Shown: in pieces, positions 20,830 to 34,900 of the stretch
Layout: the number at the start of each line of letters is the position of its first letter
How positions within the stretch are numbered: the stretch's first letter is position 1
Assembly (NCBI GenBank): GCA_963556255.1
Contig: OY744611.1
Coordinates: forward strand, 40,211,871 to 40,275,870
Direction of reading: 5' to 3'
Length of the DNA stretch: 64,000 bases
From: Allolobophora icterica
Taxonomy: Eukaryota > Annelida > Clitellata > Crassiclitellata > Lumbricidae
Translations under genes and position numbers: made by a program
Notes under the pieces: generated by a model
The model's input: only the letters and a program-made list of their open reading frames with translations
What the model was told of the DNA's origin: nothing
The model's database searches: none

Positions 20830-22857
20830 ATGGCCGATAGCAGTTCGGACGAAGGCTCGAAAGATCAGGATTCGTGGGTGTTTTATCGAAACAGAGAAGA
20901 ATGGAAGGACGTCGTCCCAATACCTCAAGACGATGGTCCATTTCCCGTAGTCAAAATTGCCTATTCGGAGAAATTCCAAGATGTCTACGACTATTTTAGA
21001 GCCGTCGTAAGAACCGACGAGCGAAGCGAAAGGGCGCTGGCCTTGACGGCAGATGCCATATCGCTGAATTCGGCAAACTACACAGTCTGGAACTATCGTC
21101 GAATTCTGCTCAAGGATCTGAAGAAGGACCTTGAAAAGGAACTGGTTTACGTGACGGAAGTTATAGAAGATCACCCGAAGAACTACCAGGTAGTCCGCAT
21201 GATCGAATCTTTTGTATCTCAAGCTAAGCGCCAGTTTATCAACACAAATCCGCGAAACATGTATAAATATATGAGACTTGCTCAGTTAAAAATTAAGGGA
21301 TACGTACTTTTTATGGGTCAATTTATGTGTCTTATCACCAGAACTTTTCCAATATTAAGCAATCATAGTACCGCATCTACAACTGTTTTATAAGCCTTAA
21401 TTAGCATTAACTAAAATAGTTGTGGTAAACGTTTGCATTTGTATTTATAATCGTAAGAGATCTCAGAAAGGAACTAAGACTATTTATTTTTCTTGTTGGG
21501 CTTCTGGCTGTTTTCTATGGAAAGAATAATAAAAACTCCACATACTGGTGTAGAATTTCAATGCTGCATCTGTGAACCTAAACACAGTACATGTTATTTA
21601 ATGATAATGTATCCCTACTAATCATGGGCATCCACAGGAATTTTTCTAGGGAGACAATAATTTCTGGGGGGGAGAAAAATTTTCTAGGGAGCAAAATTTT
21701 TGTAGGGGGCAGCAAAATGACGTTTTTCTATAGAATAGCAGACTTACCCAAATAATTGTTTTAGCATTGAAAATCGTGTTGGGACTCTTGGAATATTCAT
21801 AATAATGAAAAGATTTTATTTTTCTAGAATATTTTCAGAATCCAAGGGGTAAATGCCCCTTGCCCCCCCCTCCGAACGCCCATGCTACTGCAATAATTTA
21901 TTTATTTAGTTACTAATGTGCGAGTTTGTGTTGGTTAGTTAATTTCTTGGATACTTTTCTGCTTACATGTTAAGCTATATTGCGTATGGGTTCAGTGTGC
22001 AATTTTTACAGTCAGAGGAGTATTGTCACTGGTTTCATGGAAATCACTGGGTGAATCGAGAATGAAAAAATACCAAACGTACTGTGACCAGACACGCTAC
22101 TGTAGAAACCACAATGACTCTGTAGCTTAGGCCATAGCTGATGCTTAGTTGGGCACTAGACAAACTAAGTTTGTTAGTAACACTCTGTGTTTGCATTTAT
22201 TTATCAGATATAACTTAAGGGTGCAGCTGTTTTGATTGACAGGTATGGCACCACCGGAGGGTGATTGTTGAATGGTTGCGCGAGCCATCACGAGAACTGG
22301 AGTTTACTGAACGCATACTTGTCACCGATGCCAAGAACTATCATGCATGGCAGCATCGCCAATGGGTCATCAGAGAATTCGGTCTTTACGACAAAGAACT
22401 GGATTACATCAAAACACTTATTGCGGAGGATGTTCGAAATAATTCGGCTTGGAATCAACGTTACTTTGTGATAAGTAGCACGACCAAGTACTCGAAAGAG
22501 GTACTGGCAAAGGAGTTCAAGTACACGACCGAACTGATCAACACAACACCACACAACGAGAGCGCCTGGAACTACCTTCGAGGGATTCTGCTCGACTGTG
22601 ACAAGCACACCTATCCAGGGCTTCTTGAGTTTTGTGAGGAACTGTACAGCCAGAGCGTTCGATCTCCGTATCTTCTAGGTTTCATGGTTGAAACCTATGA
22701 GGATATGCTACAGTCTAAGTGTGACAACAAAGCTGAGGTTCTTGAAAAAGCTGTGAAACTTTGCGAAAGCCTTGCAGAGGAGCATGACACAATTCGATGC
22801 GAATACTGGAAATATAGCTCTCGCACCTTGTTGATTAAGTATGGCGAAGCAGTCTGA
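20830..22857 (+). CDS. FNTA: Protein farnesyltransferase/geranylgeranyltransferase-I subunit alpha, two exons
   Basis: Exon 1 (20830-21189) and exon 2 (22243-22857) join in phase 0 through CCAG|GTAGTC and GACAG|GTATGG, giving about 324 residues; the human protein has 379. FNTA is the shared alpha subunit of the cytosolic enzymes that attach farnesyl or geranylgeranyl groups to CaaX-box proteins such as Ras and Rho. It needs a beta subunit, not seen here. Five prenyltransferase-alpha (PFTA) repeats are readable: [18 protein letters not shown] (across the splice), [20 protein letters not shown] and [10 protein letters not shown]. The Lys and Tyr in HPKNYQ correspond to conserved active-site-proximal residues of the human alpha subunit. 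The start ATGGCC has a good context. Having a single coding intron is unusual; mammalian FNTA has many. A LINE ends only 92 bp upstream. Confidence 0.96.
21623..21884. mobile_element. Probable MITE in the FNTA intron
   Basis: The left end CATGGGCATCCACAGG and the right end CTCCGAACGCCCATG form short inverted repeats. Next to the right end is 'aaggggtaaatgccccttgcccccccc'. A similar right-end sequence (CATGGGTGTCCGGATGG..GGGGGCATTTGCCCC) recurs at about 30886-30925. The flanks ctactaat and ctactgca are only a weak target duplication. Confidence 0.5.
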
Positions 22858-25728
22858 AAACCTGTTAAAACGAAATTTAAAGTAGATATGTGTAACATGC
22901 CAACTTAAGCGTACTATATGGTCAGAATGTGAATAGGTAATTGCCTGACAAGCCATAAAACACTTGTGATTGGTTGTCGTGATAGATTCCAAGATAGGTT
23001 CGGCATTAGTGACGTTTCTTTTATCTGTGGTCATTTCATTCCAGCCTCTTCTCATTCTTCTCCCTCTGCATTTGTGTGTGCTTCTTTCAATGTGTGCATA
23101 GCTTTGAATGTAAGTACTTTTTGCAAGACATTGATCAAGTCGGGAAAGTCATGGCTGAAAATCATTACTTAAGTCTTGCATTTGCATAGTCCCACTATCT
23201 AATAACTGGTGGGGTAAGCAATTTTCCATAAAGGACTCGTTCATCATTGTTTCTAGACAGTACAGTCACCTGGCAGGCAGAAACTCTTCACACTAAATGT
23301 GCTCAAATTGTTTATGCGCACCATCATGAATGTAGCTTGCCTGTTAGTTTTGGCTTAACATCTGTGTGTGTAAACATTACAGTCTGCATTTGTTTTTCAT
23401 GTATGCTGAATAATGCACCCTGAAACTAAGTAATTGCTTACACAATGACATTTTCCAGAATTTAAATCTTGGATCTGAATTCTGCCTAAATGTATATGGT
23501 GATTTTGAAGGATGCAGCTTTTAAAATAGAGGTCATTACATGTATTTCATTATTTCAACTTCTACTTTCATTGGTCTATGACACAAGACTGAAATTATTC
23601 ACAACAAAATTATAAAACGTGTCTGGCAGGTTGTATAATTTTGGTTATATTGGGCTTTGACCTTTACTTGGAAACCTTTTTTCAAGTTACCAAGAAGCTT
23701 CAATTTTGGCAAATGATAGGCCTACAACACTTTCCTGCATTCAACCATTTACCAGCATTCATGTAACACTCATAATGTGCTTGTACGACTTATTACCGGT
23801 ACAAGTCACTGAAAATAAATGTATAGTTAGTTGACTCGCGTACTTACAAGAGAAGTCGTTAAGGTATGCTACGAAATGAAATTCGTAATGATGTGTAAAG
23901 AAGACAGTTTTACTCACAGTTCAGTAACAATGCAATTTAGAGTCATGAAACTAAGCTGTCATAAAAACCAAAAACATTGATAGATTTTCACAAACTGGAA
24001 TTTGTCATGCAAACTTGATTGCAATGCAACGTGTACTAGATAAGTAGATATCACATATTCATTTAGTTCATGGGTTTGCTAACACAGCCTGCAACACACG
24101 GTAAATGTCATTTCAAGATTTGGTACGTGATCTATATACATTTCACTTAACAACGCCGTATCAGATACAGAATAGCTGAAACATGTCCAAACTCCATAGC
24201 AACAAAAGTAAAAAATGCCCCAGTTCAGCACATCATCAAGCCAACTGACGTAGAGAAGTGCACTTTTGGTTTCATGACCAGTCTGTCGATGAGGAAGATT
24301 TGAGGTTTAGCTATGGACTAGTCGAGTTGAACATGTTGAAAATTGGCCTTGATTGACCTCTTAGACTTGAACCAAGAGATCCGATTATAAATTTCTATGC
24401 CAAGATGAACCCGGAGAGCGAAGGAATATCTTACACGTTTTAAATGCAACACGACTGAATCGCAACAGATCAGATTAACAGACCTGCTATTCAACAGGAT
24501 TTGTGACTAGGCTTTTGTATTCCATCAACTAAGCACATAGGTTTCATGTATAGCAACTGTAAACTATGTATTTCTTCAGTTCCTAAATTCCCCAGTCATG
24601 AGAACCAGATTTTTACACAGTACACAAAATCGATGAGGCAGGTAGGACTGTGTTCAATTCCAAAATCACAATCCATATACAATGTACATCACAAGATTTT
24701 ATCAGATTAGATAGATCAGAATCATTCTATGATTCGATCAGAATCATTCTATGATTCGATCAGAATCATTCTATGATTCTTCTTACACATCAACGGAAAA
24801 ACCTTGAGAGAAATCTCAAAAACAAGATCAATTGGAAACTTGTAGAAATTTGACAAAACAACCTTACGTAAATATATACATCAGGAAGTCAGATGATTTC
24901 TACAGAGATTAAATTCAACATTTGACTGAAAAAATAATGTAATAACAATATAAAGTAAAAATCAGTTTCTGTAACTGTACTGTACACGTAGCAGTTCAAC
25001 AATATATACTAATTAATTACTTGTTCTGTCATCATCACATAACTGCAAATTTACAGCAATTTTGTCAACCTTCTCATCACCTCTAAAAAAATTGACACCA
25101 AGCTCAACACTCAATTTCACCATTCACCTAATCACTATTTATTTACTATCTTTACAGAAAATCAATCAAGAGGTAAGATAAACTGCAAAAACAACATTTC
25201 AAAGCCAGAGCTCTGCACGTTAGAGAGAGATTCATAAAAGTGCCCTAAATGTGCTATGCAATACTTGTAGAGGCGTTATAGTCCATGATTATGATTACAT
25301 ACAATTACAATTATGAGACATGCACATACATATTCATACGCATACATGCGTAGTTGCGTACACACACTGTATGCTGTAGTTCTTCAAATCCAAATTCAAT
25401 ACTATGCTCCGATTAAAACGCATATTATGGTCAAAGGATCTCGTAGACAACCGTTGGCAGTGGGTCTGGACACGGCAATGCTCCAGCAATCGTCAAAAAG
25501 GCTTAATCGATTAACTGAATTATTAATCATTGTGCCTCGTCTACGAGGCAAATTTCTTAATAAAATACAGGTAACATCCGCTTCTTGGCAAACAGAATTT
25601 TTCCACTGTTGCTGCATTCAGGTCCATTCCTAACTGTCAATTTCCATAATGTACAACAGAAATGCAGTCCCCTCCACAAACTGGAGTGGAAAAAAGTTTA
25701 CCACACAGTTACATCACTTCAGAACTGT
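22858..25728. other. Intergenic region between convergent genes
   Basis: FNTA ends at 22857 on plus and the myosin-XV-like gene ends at 25729 on minus, so both 3' UTRs should lie here. AATAAA on plus near 23813 and TTTATT on plus near 25137 (AATAAA on minus) are candidate polyadenylation signals. A perfect triple 22-bp repeat (gatcagaatcattctatgattc unit) sits at 24713-24778. I recognise no gene; the small ORFs at 22966-23172 and 25313-25633 show no family features. Confidence 0.6.
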
Positions 25729-28700
25729 TCATTTCTCTTTTAACGCTTGATGTACTTTAATATACTGGTCGATCAACAAGCCGAGGTCTTCAGCCTAAAA
25801 TGTACAAAGCTAACGCACTTACACAACAGAAAGTGAAAACTTAAAATTCGTTATCCCACTACATCAGCTACATGTACCTCAATATCTTAAACTGTCAGTA
25901 ATTGCACCACCTGCGCTATTGGTTGATGCCTATGCCATCGGTTGATGCCTGTGCCATCGGTTGATACCTTGTGCATTAGGCATTGGCATTACAGAAGTGG
26001 TTGACATGCAGGACTGTCAACAGAGAGGTCGGGGTTCAAACCCTTACCAGGGCAGAAATGATGTCAAGAGTTCTGCTTCACCTGCACCCCATAGCCAACT
26101 CAAATATAATGGGTACATTGACTGCACACTGTTAGTGGGAAGATGAGATGGTAAGGGAAAGGACTGGCCACCCGCCCTCATATGCCAAGGCTAAGAAAAT
26201 GAAGTCGCTAACACTTCTTACCCATGGCTGTCCCAGGCCTAGCTTTAATAAGGGACTGTTAAAAATACTGTCATTGGTTCATGCCTGCACCATCGCTTGT
26301 TGCCTAGTGCATTAGACACCGGCATTGGAAAACATCTGGCGTAGAGTGCGAGAGGTACAAGGATCGAGTCCCATAGGCGGACATGCTTTGTAGGCTGCAA
26401 TTTGCGCCGTGTATTGCAGGCTGTCTGTTCTGTTAGTAGTTAACTAGTTAAGATTTATCGCATAACATGTACATGTACAGCGCAGTGCGTTTGCAGGCGC
26501 TTAATTAAAGAATAAATATTATTATTATTATTAATAAACAATAATCAGTTTTCTTATCTAATTCTGTCAGTAATCTCAGCCATCTCCTTACCTTAATCAC
26601 TCTTTATCTTGCTCTTTCATACAATCAATACTAATCATTACCTTGCTCACTGGAGTTATCAGTTCCTTCCCTTGATCTCTCATACTAACAGCGTTCTTGT
26701 AATCATAAATTATCTCAACTTAGCACTTCCATCATTATCTCACCTTATCCGTCTGCAGTGCAAGAACTTTGTGTTGCATTAGACTCCCACACTTGATGTC
26801 GAGGAACTTCGTGCCAGACCTCTGCATTCGCTGTCTCGCAGACAACAGCTCTCGGTAAGGAAAGAACATCAGCGTTTCCTGAAAAGTAAAGAAGACGCGA
26901 AGTCACCGCATGCCACCTATGCAACAAAATGCAGTTGCCTCCTCTTGCTTTTTTAGATTTCAAAAACTTTTCGTCCCCTGTACTACACCTGGATGTCTCC
27001 CGGAGTTGCCTCCTCTTGAATTTAAGTCTGGCTACATCCTTGCATACATGATGACACATGCACACATATGCATACAAACATGCATACAACCATGTACACA
27101 AACACACAATATATAGTATATACGTATGTGCATACATAGATACACACAATGCAATGCACTCCACTGAAGACATAATGTATGATTTTGACTAACATTGGTC
27201 TTCGTTGAGCAGAAGTGAAGTCCCTGGCTGTTAGCGGCCAACAGACAAGATCCTCCGCGCATGCTGTCATCCGATACGGACTATAAAAAAGCAAACAGCT
27301 TTTATTCATCTGTAATCAATAGGAGAATCTATCAATTCAATGATTTATTATTAAACAACACATGCCAGAAACATGGTATGTTACAACAGAATTTCTCATT
27401 GAGGTAATCGATGGTGCTGAGAATTTGCGAGCGAACGACTTGCTCAAGGTCCCTAAGCAGTAGCCATCTCAGAGGAAGATCGAACCCATACCCTCCTCAT
27501 TACAAGGCAAGCACTCACACCAATCAGCACTGCATCATACAACGTAGAAGGTCCAAGGATTTGACAAAGAAGCAAATGAGATCGCGTATGAAATCGTAAC
27601 GTATTTGATTTATTATTAAACATCAAAGTATCACGTGTGGGGATTTTAAATGCATAAGCAATGACAACATACAAGAATCAAACCAAGAAAGCTAAGCCCT
27701 ACTCCTTTTTCCATCATCTCCCTTGTTTCAATAATGACAGAACATCCACCATATTTAATTGCTTTAGTGACAGAACATCCACCATATTTAATTGCTTTAA
27801 TGACAGAACATCCACCATATTTAATTGCTTACATGAAAAATAATAGTGCAAGGGCTGCCAAAAAATCATTGATGGTACACTATTAGAGAAATACTTGCAA
27901 CAGAAAATCAATCAACCTGTTGTGTACGTACCTTAATTGGGAAGAAGGTTGATCCAAATTTCGGCCAACGTGACAAGATTTCTATAAAACAGGATATAAA
28001 TTACTACGGTATATGAAAAATATTAAGCATGCAGATCTCCAACAAATTTGAAACAAACTTTGACTGGGAAGGCCAATAAAATCGTTGAGATCAAGCATGT
28101 GCAGTCAATCCATAAAAGTTGATCTGTCCTGGCTTATTGCGAGAACCTAGGTTTGGGACCATTGTAGGATTTAGTCATTTCAGCTGCCATGTTCCTCGTA
28201 TTTGGAATCATGGTCGGTGATTGTTGCGTCTGCTGGCTGTGGAGATATGCAGGTGCCGTGCTTCTGCACTTCAACTCAAGCCCGTCATCCTCCTGCAACA
28301 GTCTTCCATAACATTTATGCTCAGTTTCATTCACTGTTTAGATCAGTCAGATAGCCACATGTGCAGCACTTTGTGAGGTACCCAAAAGGTGCTATATAAA
28401 GTGTCTTGATATACATCTACATGTAACACATAAAGCCAGACTTGTTACCACCACCTAAATCACACTACAGTGTAGTCAAGCTGCACCATTTTACTCTTGC
28501 GTTTCGCACAACTCTGTCTTGGCGCCTAGAGAACATACGTCTGATTAACTGAAAATGTAATAAATCCTTTCAATAAATAAATAAATAAATAAAGTAATAT
28601 AACGTAACAGGCTCTAGAAATACCTAGATATTTGATTTGGCATTCGTGTGGAGTCAACCGTCGAACGTTCTTTAGGTATTCGTGCACGAGGTTTGTCCAC

Positions 28701-31700
28701 TGTGACAGCGAAATGTTGGACACGTGCTGTGCATTAAGCGGAATAAATATCTCCATGTCTTTTCTATGACAGAACAAGAACATTTTCACACACAGCTGTC
28801 ATCCTTTAAGCAGTTATCACCTAGTGAAAAAGATTAAATGACGTCACTAGTCCGAATCTAGTCGTGTACTACGTCTAGCAGGGACATAGTAGTTGGTACT
28901 TGTACTTGTTGTATGACTTCCCAGCGATCCATTCATGTGTAGCAGGAATGCACTGTACTACTTGGTACTTCTACTTGTCATCTAGGGAAATGCATGTACA
29001 GCATGTAGTATCTGACATCCATACTCGAGTACTACCTGAATACAGTTTCTGTGTACTTGTACTTGGATTATAAGTATTTATATATCATAACAGAGTACTT
29101 GTGTATGTTCTTGCACTCTGAGTACTTGAAGCACAGCTGATTATGTAGTATAATCAATTAATTCAGTTAATTTGCATAAATAAAATAACACAATTAGTTA
29201 AGAGTCAGCGATGAATGACAAATGTGGATCTTGCAATCTCAAAGATATCAAGACCTCGTTCGAAGCATCAGTTCGGTAAAAAGAAAATAATTACTAAAAC
29301 TGCCAAATTATAGATTATCAGGGACAATTGTGCTAGAAAAATGTGTTAAATTTTACAGCAAATACTGAAAAAAGAAATGAATTCTCTACTACTTACTGTT
29401 GTGGAATTGTCTGCATGTCAGCTGCTTGAATTTGTAACGCAGCAAGCAGAGCAATGTCTTCCTACAGACAAAAACAGATTTCAAGTTGCAATGATTTATT
29501 AATTATTAGGCTACTTATCATTTAAAAAGTGCAACACAATGCAATAAACGCAATACAATTAACCTGCCTATTGGAGGCTTGATTTGATTTAGTACCTGTG
29601 AATAACCTGGTTTCTCTGATACAACGTTTCTATGGCACTGAGAAATTTATGAGATTCAAACTTGCATTTTTATTGCATCAACTTTACCTACAGGTTACAT
29701 GGCTTGCCAATTGTACACGACACCCGGATTTGAACCCAAAAGCAGACTTGCAGAAAACACATTGGCAAACAATACATTAGCAAAAAACACACTGGCAAAC
29801 AATACACTTGTAAAAGACACACTGGCAAACAATACACTTGCAAGAGACACACTGGCAAAACACCAGTGCAATTCTTTCCAAAAAACGGCTACTTAAATTT
29901 GTTTAGCTATCCAAACAGGCTGTGTGGTTAACCCATTTCTCAGACCTTGGCATGGTTAGGTAAGTTCTTGGAAGGTATTGCCAACAGGTAACCATCCAGG
30001 TAATCGGGGCGGTTCTGTTGATACATAAGGTTGATGTAGGAAAGGTTGCCGTCTAGGTGCAGAGGGAAAATCCAAGTGGTTCGTTGACACAGGAAGAAGA
30101 AGTCCTTCTTCCGACTTCGTAAATTTGTCATTACGTCCATTAGATAAGCCTTCTCCTGCAGCTGAGCATAATCGTCTGCAACAAAAGCATAGAGACTTTT
30201 ATCATCACAAAATTGGTCACATAATCATACCCCACTGATTATCACAACTAAACTCCAAGCAGCATAGTGGTAAAATGCGGTAACTGTATATTCTGCGAGT
30301 AAGCCACCGGGGTGTGTAGTCTTTTGTATCCCAAGCTGGAGGTAAGGAAGCTGCTCATTCACACCCCACACCTAATCTACGTACAGCCTCACTCTTTGTA
30401 AACACCTTGATCCAGTTCTACTCGTAGTACTGTAAAATTGATAACTGACCTGGACCAATGATGCTGTACATGGTAAATTCCAGGTTTTCCAGGGAGGTCT
30501 TCAGCTGTAGAGTATCACAGACTTGCTTGACTGCATCCAGAATAACCTGTTTAGGTAAGAGAAATTGTATACTCCTTGCAATTTCATTACTTGTATTGCT
30601 CATCCTAAGTTATGCCAATTAAGGCAAACTAAGGCTCCAAATGACTTGGTCATTGCTTTGTCATTATTCTAACTACCGTCTAAGACTGCTAGGCTACATC
30701 ACCTTCTCCTCCACGCACTACTCTGGCCTTCAAAAAAGTTACTCGCAGAATTTGATGTGAACTCTGCACAGGCACTAGTGCACAAAAGAACATGGCCACA
30801 TTGACATGTATTATGGTGCATTAGTAGTAATAAGGGCAGGTAAAATAAGGCATCAATTCATACAGCTTCCTAAAAAATACCGTGCATGGGTGTCCGGATG
30901 GTGGCAAGGGGGCATTTGCCCCCACTGGATTTTGCGCATATTTAAAAAAATAAAATCTTGTGATTATTATGATTATTACTGCTCAAAGTAACAGAACTGA
31001 GCCATCCAGAAAGTTTGTTCATTCCATAGCTTGCAACCAAGGTTAAAGGTCAAGCTAAAGTCCAGAAAATTAACAGACCCAGGAATCTCGCTAAACTAGG
31101 TATAAGCTTTCATGAGGTTTAGAAGTTAGACAAAACTGGAAAGTGAAGACGATTATGGGGATAAGTTTGAAAGTCATCATACGCACCGTGCTCGACTTGA
31201 CGGTGATTCTAGCTGGAACACCACCTGGCAGCATACATAGCAACTGGTTGGCAAGCCTACCAGACTGAAAAATAAAAATATCCATACCTGAAATCGTCGG
31301 TCAAAGGCAATATAACATGTAGGACTTTGGACATACCGTACCATGTGTGCAATCATCACATAAGCAAACCATAAAATATGCAGACATAAAGATGAAAAGC
31401 AAAATGCATCAGCATCTGCCACCATGACATAGCTCAGCTCAGAACTAACCACAGCTGTCAAACCATCCCACATACCACTGAATCAAGCATTATGTACATG
31501 CATGTGTGTAGCTCAACATACCTTACCTCTCTGTGCTGGTCCTTCATTCAAACCAAAAACATGCCTCTCAGTGTTACGGACTGATCTTCTGGATAGACCT
31601 GATTACGGCTTGGTTTTGATGTGCCATCGGTTGATGCCATGTGCTATAGACACCGGCGCAATAGAAGTTATTAAAATTACACGTCTTGGCAGCCTGTTAG

Positions 31701-31996
31701 GCGCCCACTCATTTTACAGCTGCCCCCTCGGGAGTGGAAGGCTGAGTCGACCTATAGGGAGCTTACTGGTATCAAACCGCGTCTTTCAAGATCTTATGTT
31801 CTTTGAGCAAGAGTGTCACCATTCATCTATTTCCCTTCCCCATATAGTATAAGTATAGACAAGTATAGCTTTGGCATATCTGGCATACAGTAAATCCATA
31901 CCATGATGGTACTAAGTTCCGACTTGCTTGGCATGCACTTGCGGCCACCGTACTTCAACGTCTGCTGAAGATTTTGCAAACATTGTGCTGCAACGG
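25729..31996 (-). CDS. C-terminal FERM domain exons and stop
   Basis: Ten exons from 31996-31902 (LQNLQQTLKYGGRKCMPSKS) through 31264-31187 (LPGGVPARITVKSST), 30546-30450, 30175-29946 (FFFLCQRTTWIFPLHLDGN), 29461-29397, 28763-28624, 27981-27932 (LSRWPKFGSTFFPIK), 27280-27194 (GSCLLAANSQGLHFCST), 26878-26744 (ETLMFFPYRELLSA) and 25794-25729 (LIDQYIKVHQALKEK, TGA). They give F1, F2 and F3 lobes in MYO15 order. The protein stops shortly after the F3 helix and lacks the extra C-terminal tail of vertebrate MYO15A, including its PDZ-binding end. That tail binds whirlin in vertebrates. Confidence 0.93.
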
Positions 31997-34900
31997 CTGA
32001 AGAAAGAAGATTTAAAAAATCTAAATTTAAATGCAGCTGAAATTCCAATACGTAAGTCTAAACAACACTTCACATTTGTATTTCAAACAAACAAATGGAG
32101 AAACTGTAATGTACAAGTGATGCTGGCAGATAGAATGGCAATGACAATTAAAATGCTCCTAGATATAAATTTCCTGGCAATACAGGTCACTCCTTTGGCC
32201 ATTTTTTCAAACTTTATTTTTAAGAATAATAACTTCACACTATTTCCTGGCACACTTTACCTCACCAGCCATTGACGAGTTCAATCTGTTCCTGAACTTT
32301 TTTATTCTCATGAGATTTTTTAAGTTCTGAGGGATCATTTCTACTTTACCATATCTGCTAAAAACTACAATTATTTTATAGAAATAATTATTATTATTTC
32401 TTATTATTATGCATTTATTAAGTTTTGACTATCTAATGACCAAGCATCAATCGATGGCGTTGAGCAACTGTGAGTGAAGGACTTGCTCAATGTCCCTACA
32501 CAGTAAACTTCTCAAGAGAGGCTTGAACCTATACACTCCACATTGATAGAAAATAAACAAGTGCCTGAACTACATTCATTAGTGTTTGAGGTATTGTTAT
32601 TAAAAAAAAATGTTTAACACGTGAAAGGTCACACAAAATGTGAATCGAAGGCACGTTTAGTCAGTCGCCAGGTGAAGAGCTGTTAGAAATCCCTTTGAAT
32701 CCAATGAGAAATATTCAGTTTTGAGGCATTTCTTAAAGGAAGAAAAAAAGTTTGACGTTTTGACAAAATCGAGTAAATCAAAGGAAGCTGACGTACCATG
32801 GTGTGGCTGCTGGGTGTTGTTGGCATTTCGCTCTAGGTATTTCCTGAGATGAGGCAGAAGATGATCACTACATCTGTAGTAGGACAAGAAGAGACTGAGC
32901 AGGCGCCAGCCGAGCAAGCAGCTCTCCCTGTTGCCAACATCAAGATAACAACACTGCAGATAAACTTAAGATGGCAATATAACCTGAACAGAATCAGGAT
33001 CTAATTTTATTCTAAGCAAAGCTCAAAAGTAATAATTACTCACTAATTACCTGTTATTACCTTATACATAATTTCAAACTATAATAATAAAAATAATAAT
33101 ATTCGTGTTTATTGACAAGCTCACTGACAAACCGCAGCAAGTAACATTGAAACGTATGACAGTACAATTATCAAGATCTTATACAACACACGTCTTGGTA
33201 GCCTGATAGCCACCCACTCATTTTACCGCTGCCCCCTAGGGAGTGGAAGGCTGAGTTGACATATAGGGAGCTTACGGGTATGGAACCGCATCTTTCAAGA
33301 TCTTATGTTCTTCAAGCAAGAGTGTTACCATTCACCTATCTAACTAGCACAAGTTCTGCGATGCGCTGTTCTTGTATTCATGACTTTGGGTTTCATCCAT
33401 TGCTGAAAAGTGCCAGTCCACACGGGACATTGCAACTTCAACATACTTACTTACTTAAAAGGACTACCGGTAGGTCATAACCTAGCTTGCAGAACAGCAT
33501 AAATTCAGTTATTACGTACGGTTTACTGCTTCTGTTGTTCGTGATCTGCTTCATGAGCTGGCAGAATATTTCGTCTGCCAATTCAGGATGCGCCTGACAG
33601 GTTGTCAGAAGGAACAGCGAGCAGTCGGTCGGTTGCATTCCCTTCGTCAGTGGACAATCATTCATGTACCGCATTATGTCTAAACATCAATCAATCAATC
33701 AGTGATGCAATCATCAAAGTCATACACACAATCAGCAAAAATGCAAAAAAATCAAAATCAAACAATCACATAATGTGGCATGTGCAGTTTTAAGCCTACA
33801 CTTGAGACATTAACAGTAGACGCCATGAACAAGTCCTTCATGCTAAGTACCTTCAATATGTGCTTAGTCATTAGTGCTTAGTCATTAGATTGTGGATCTG
33901 CCTATACTGACAAAATTTAAAATTTATCAAGCACTAATTAAAAGTGCTTTAATTAGCTTTTAATTAGTACATGATAAATTTTTTAGCTTAAGATTACAGT
34001 TACTCACTGTGTTTTACAGTGAAGTACACTACAATATCATACTATTCGACTCAATTCTGACGTGCAGACGCATAAAGACGTTGAAGCACAGTAAAAGTCA
34101 GTAATCACAAATGCAAAGCAATGACACACAATGAATTTACGAATTTACAGCTAAATTTACCAGCAAATTTCTTTACACTGACATGTTTACACTTGTAGAA
34201 AGTAGGTGCAACTGTTGCAATGCTACAGTTTGTGTTTAATTTACATGATCCTTTATCCTCATCCAACAGGAAACAGACTCAGAAAATTACCATTCTTTAT
34301 GAAGACATCTAATTAATGAGCAACTACCTCACCTTAATTGAACCAGTGATGATCTTAATTAAAAGCAATGAGTCTTTGCTGTAACTCACTGATAAAACAG
34401 TCAAGTGATAACTGGTTGAGAGTTGGTGAATCAAATTTCAGCAGTGAAGCCTCAATTGGATTCTATAAACAAAACAGACAACCTCGTATTAATCTCAGAA
34501 GTAGAACTATGCTCTGCTGCCAGTGGAGATTTACAGGTTCCTCACTTCTGCACATCGAGAATTCGAGTGACCTTCCCTCTGAAACAATCTTCCTTTAAGC
34601 AACAGACTGTTTTAATTGACTCAGATCAACACACACTCTCTGGTTACCTAAAGTCACGCTTGTGTTCACCAGTTAGATAGCCATACAAAGGCGCTACATA
34701 AATGTTTTTACATTACATAAGTAAGTAAGTAAGTATATTCTTTATTAACCAATTGCTAATCGCACTTTGGTGTACAGACATCTAATAAACACAGTTAGAA
34801 AGTATATAACATCCTAACAATAAATATTTTGCTCACAAGGCTGTCGGCTGTGGGGTATTACGCGGTCATGGGCATGGAGATGGAGGGAGTAGTAGGTGGG

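Noticed and set aside
28134..28334. 66-codon minus ORF considered as a FERM exon
   Set aside because: It does not match the MYO15 tail between the flanking exons (28763-28624 and 27981-27932), which already join in phase without it.
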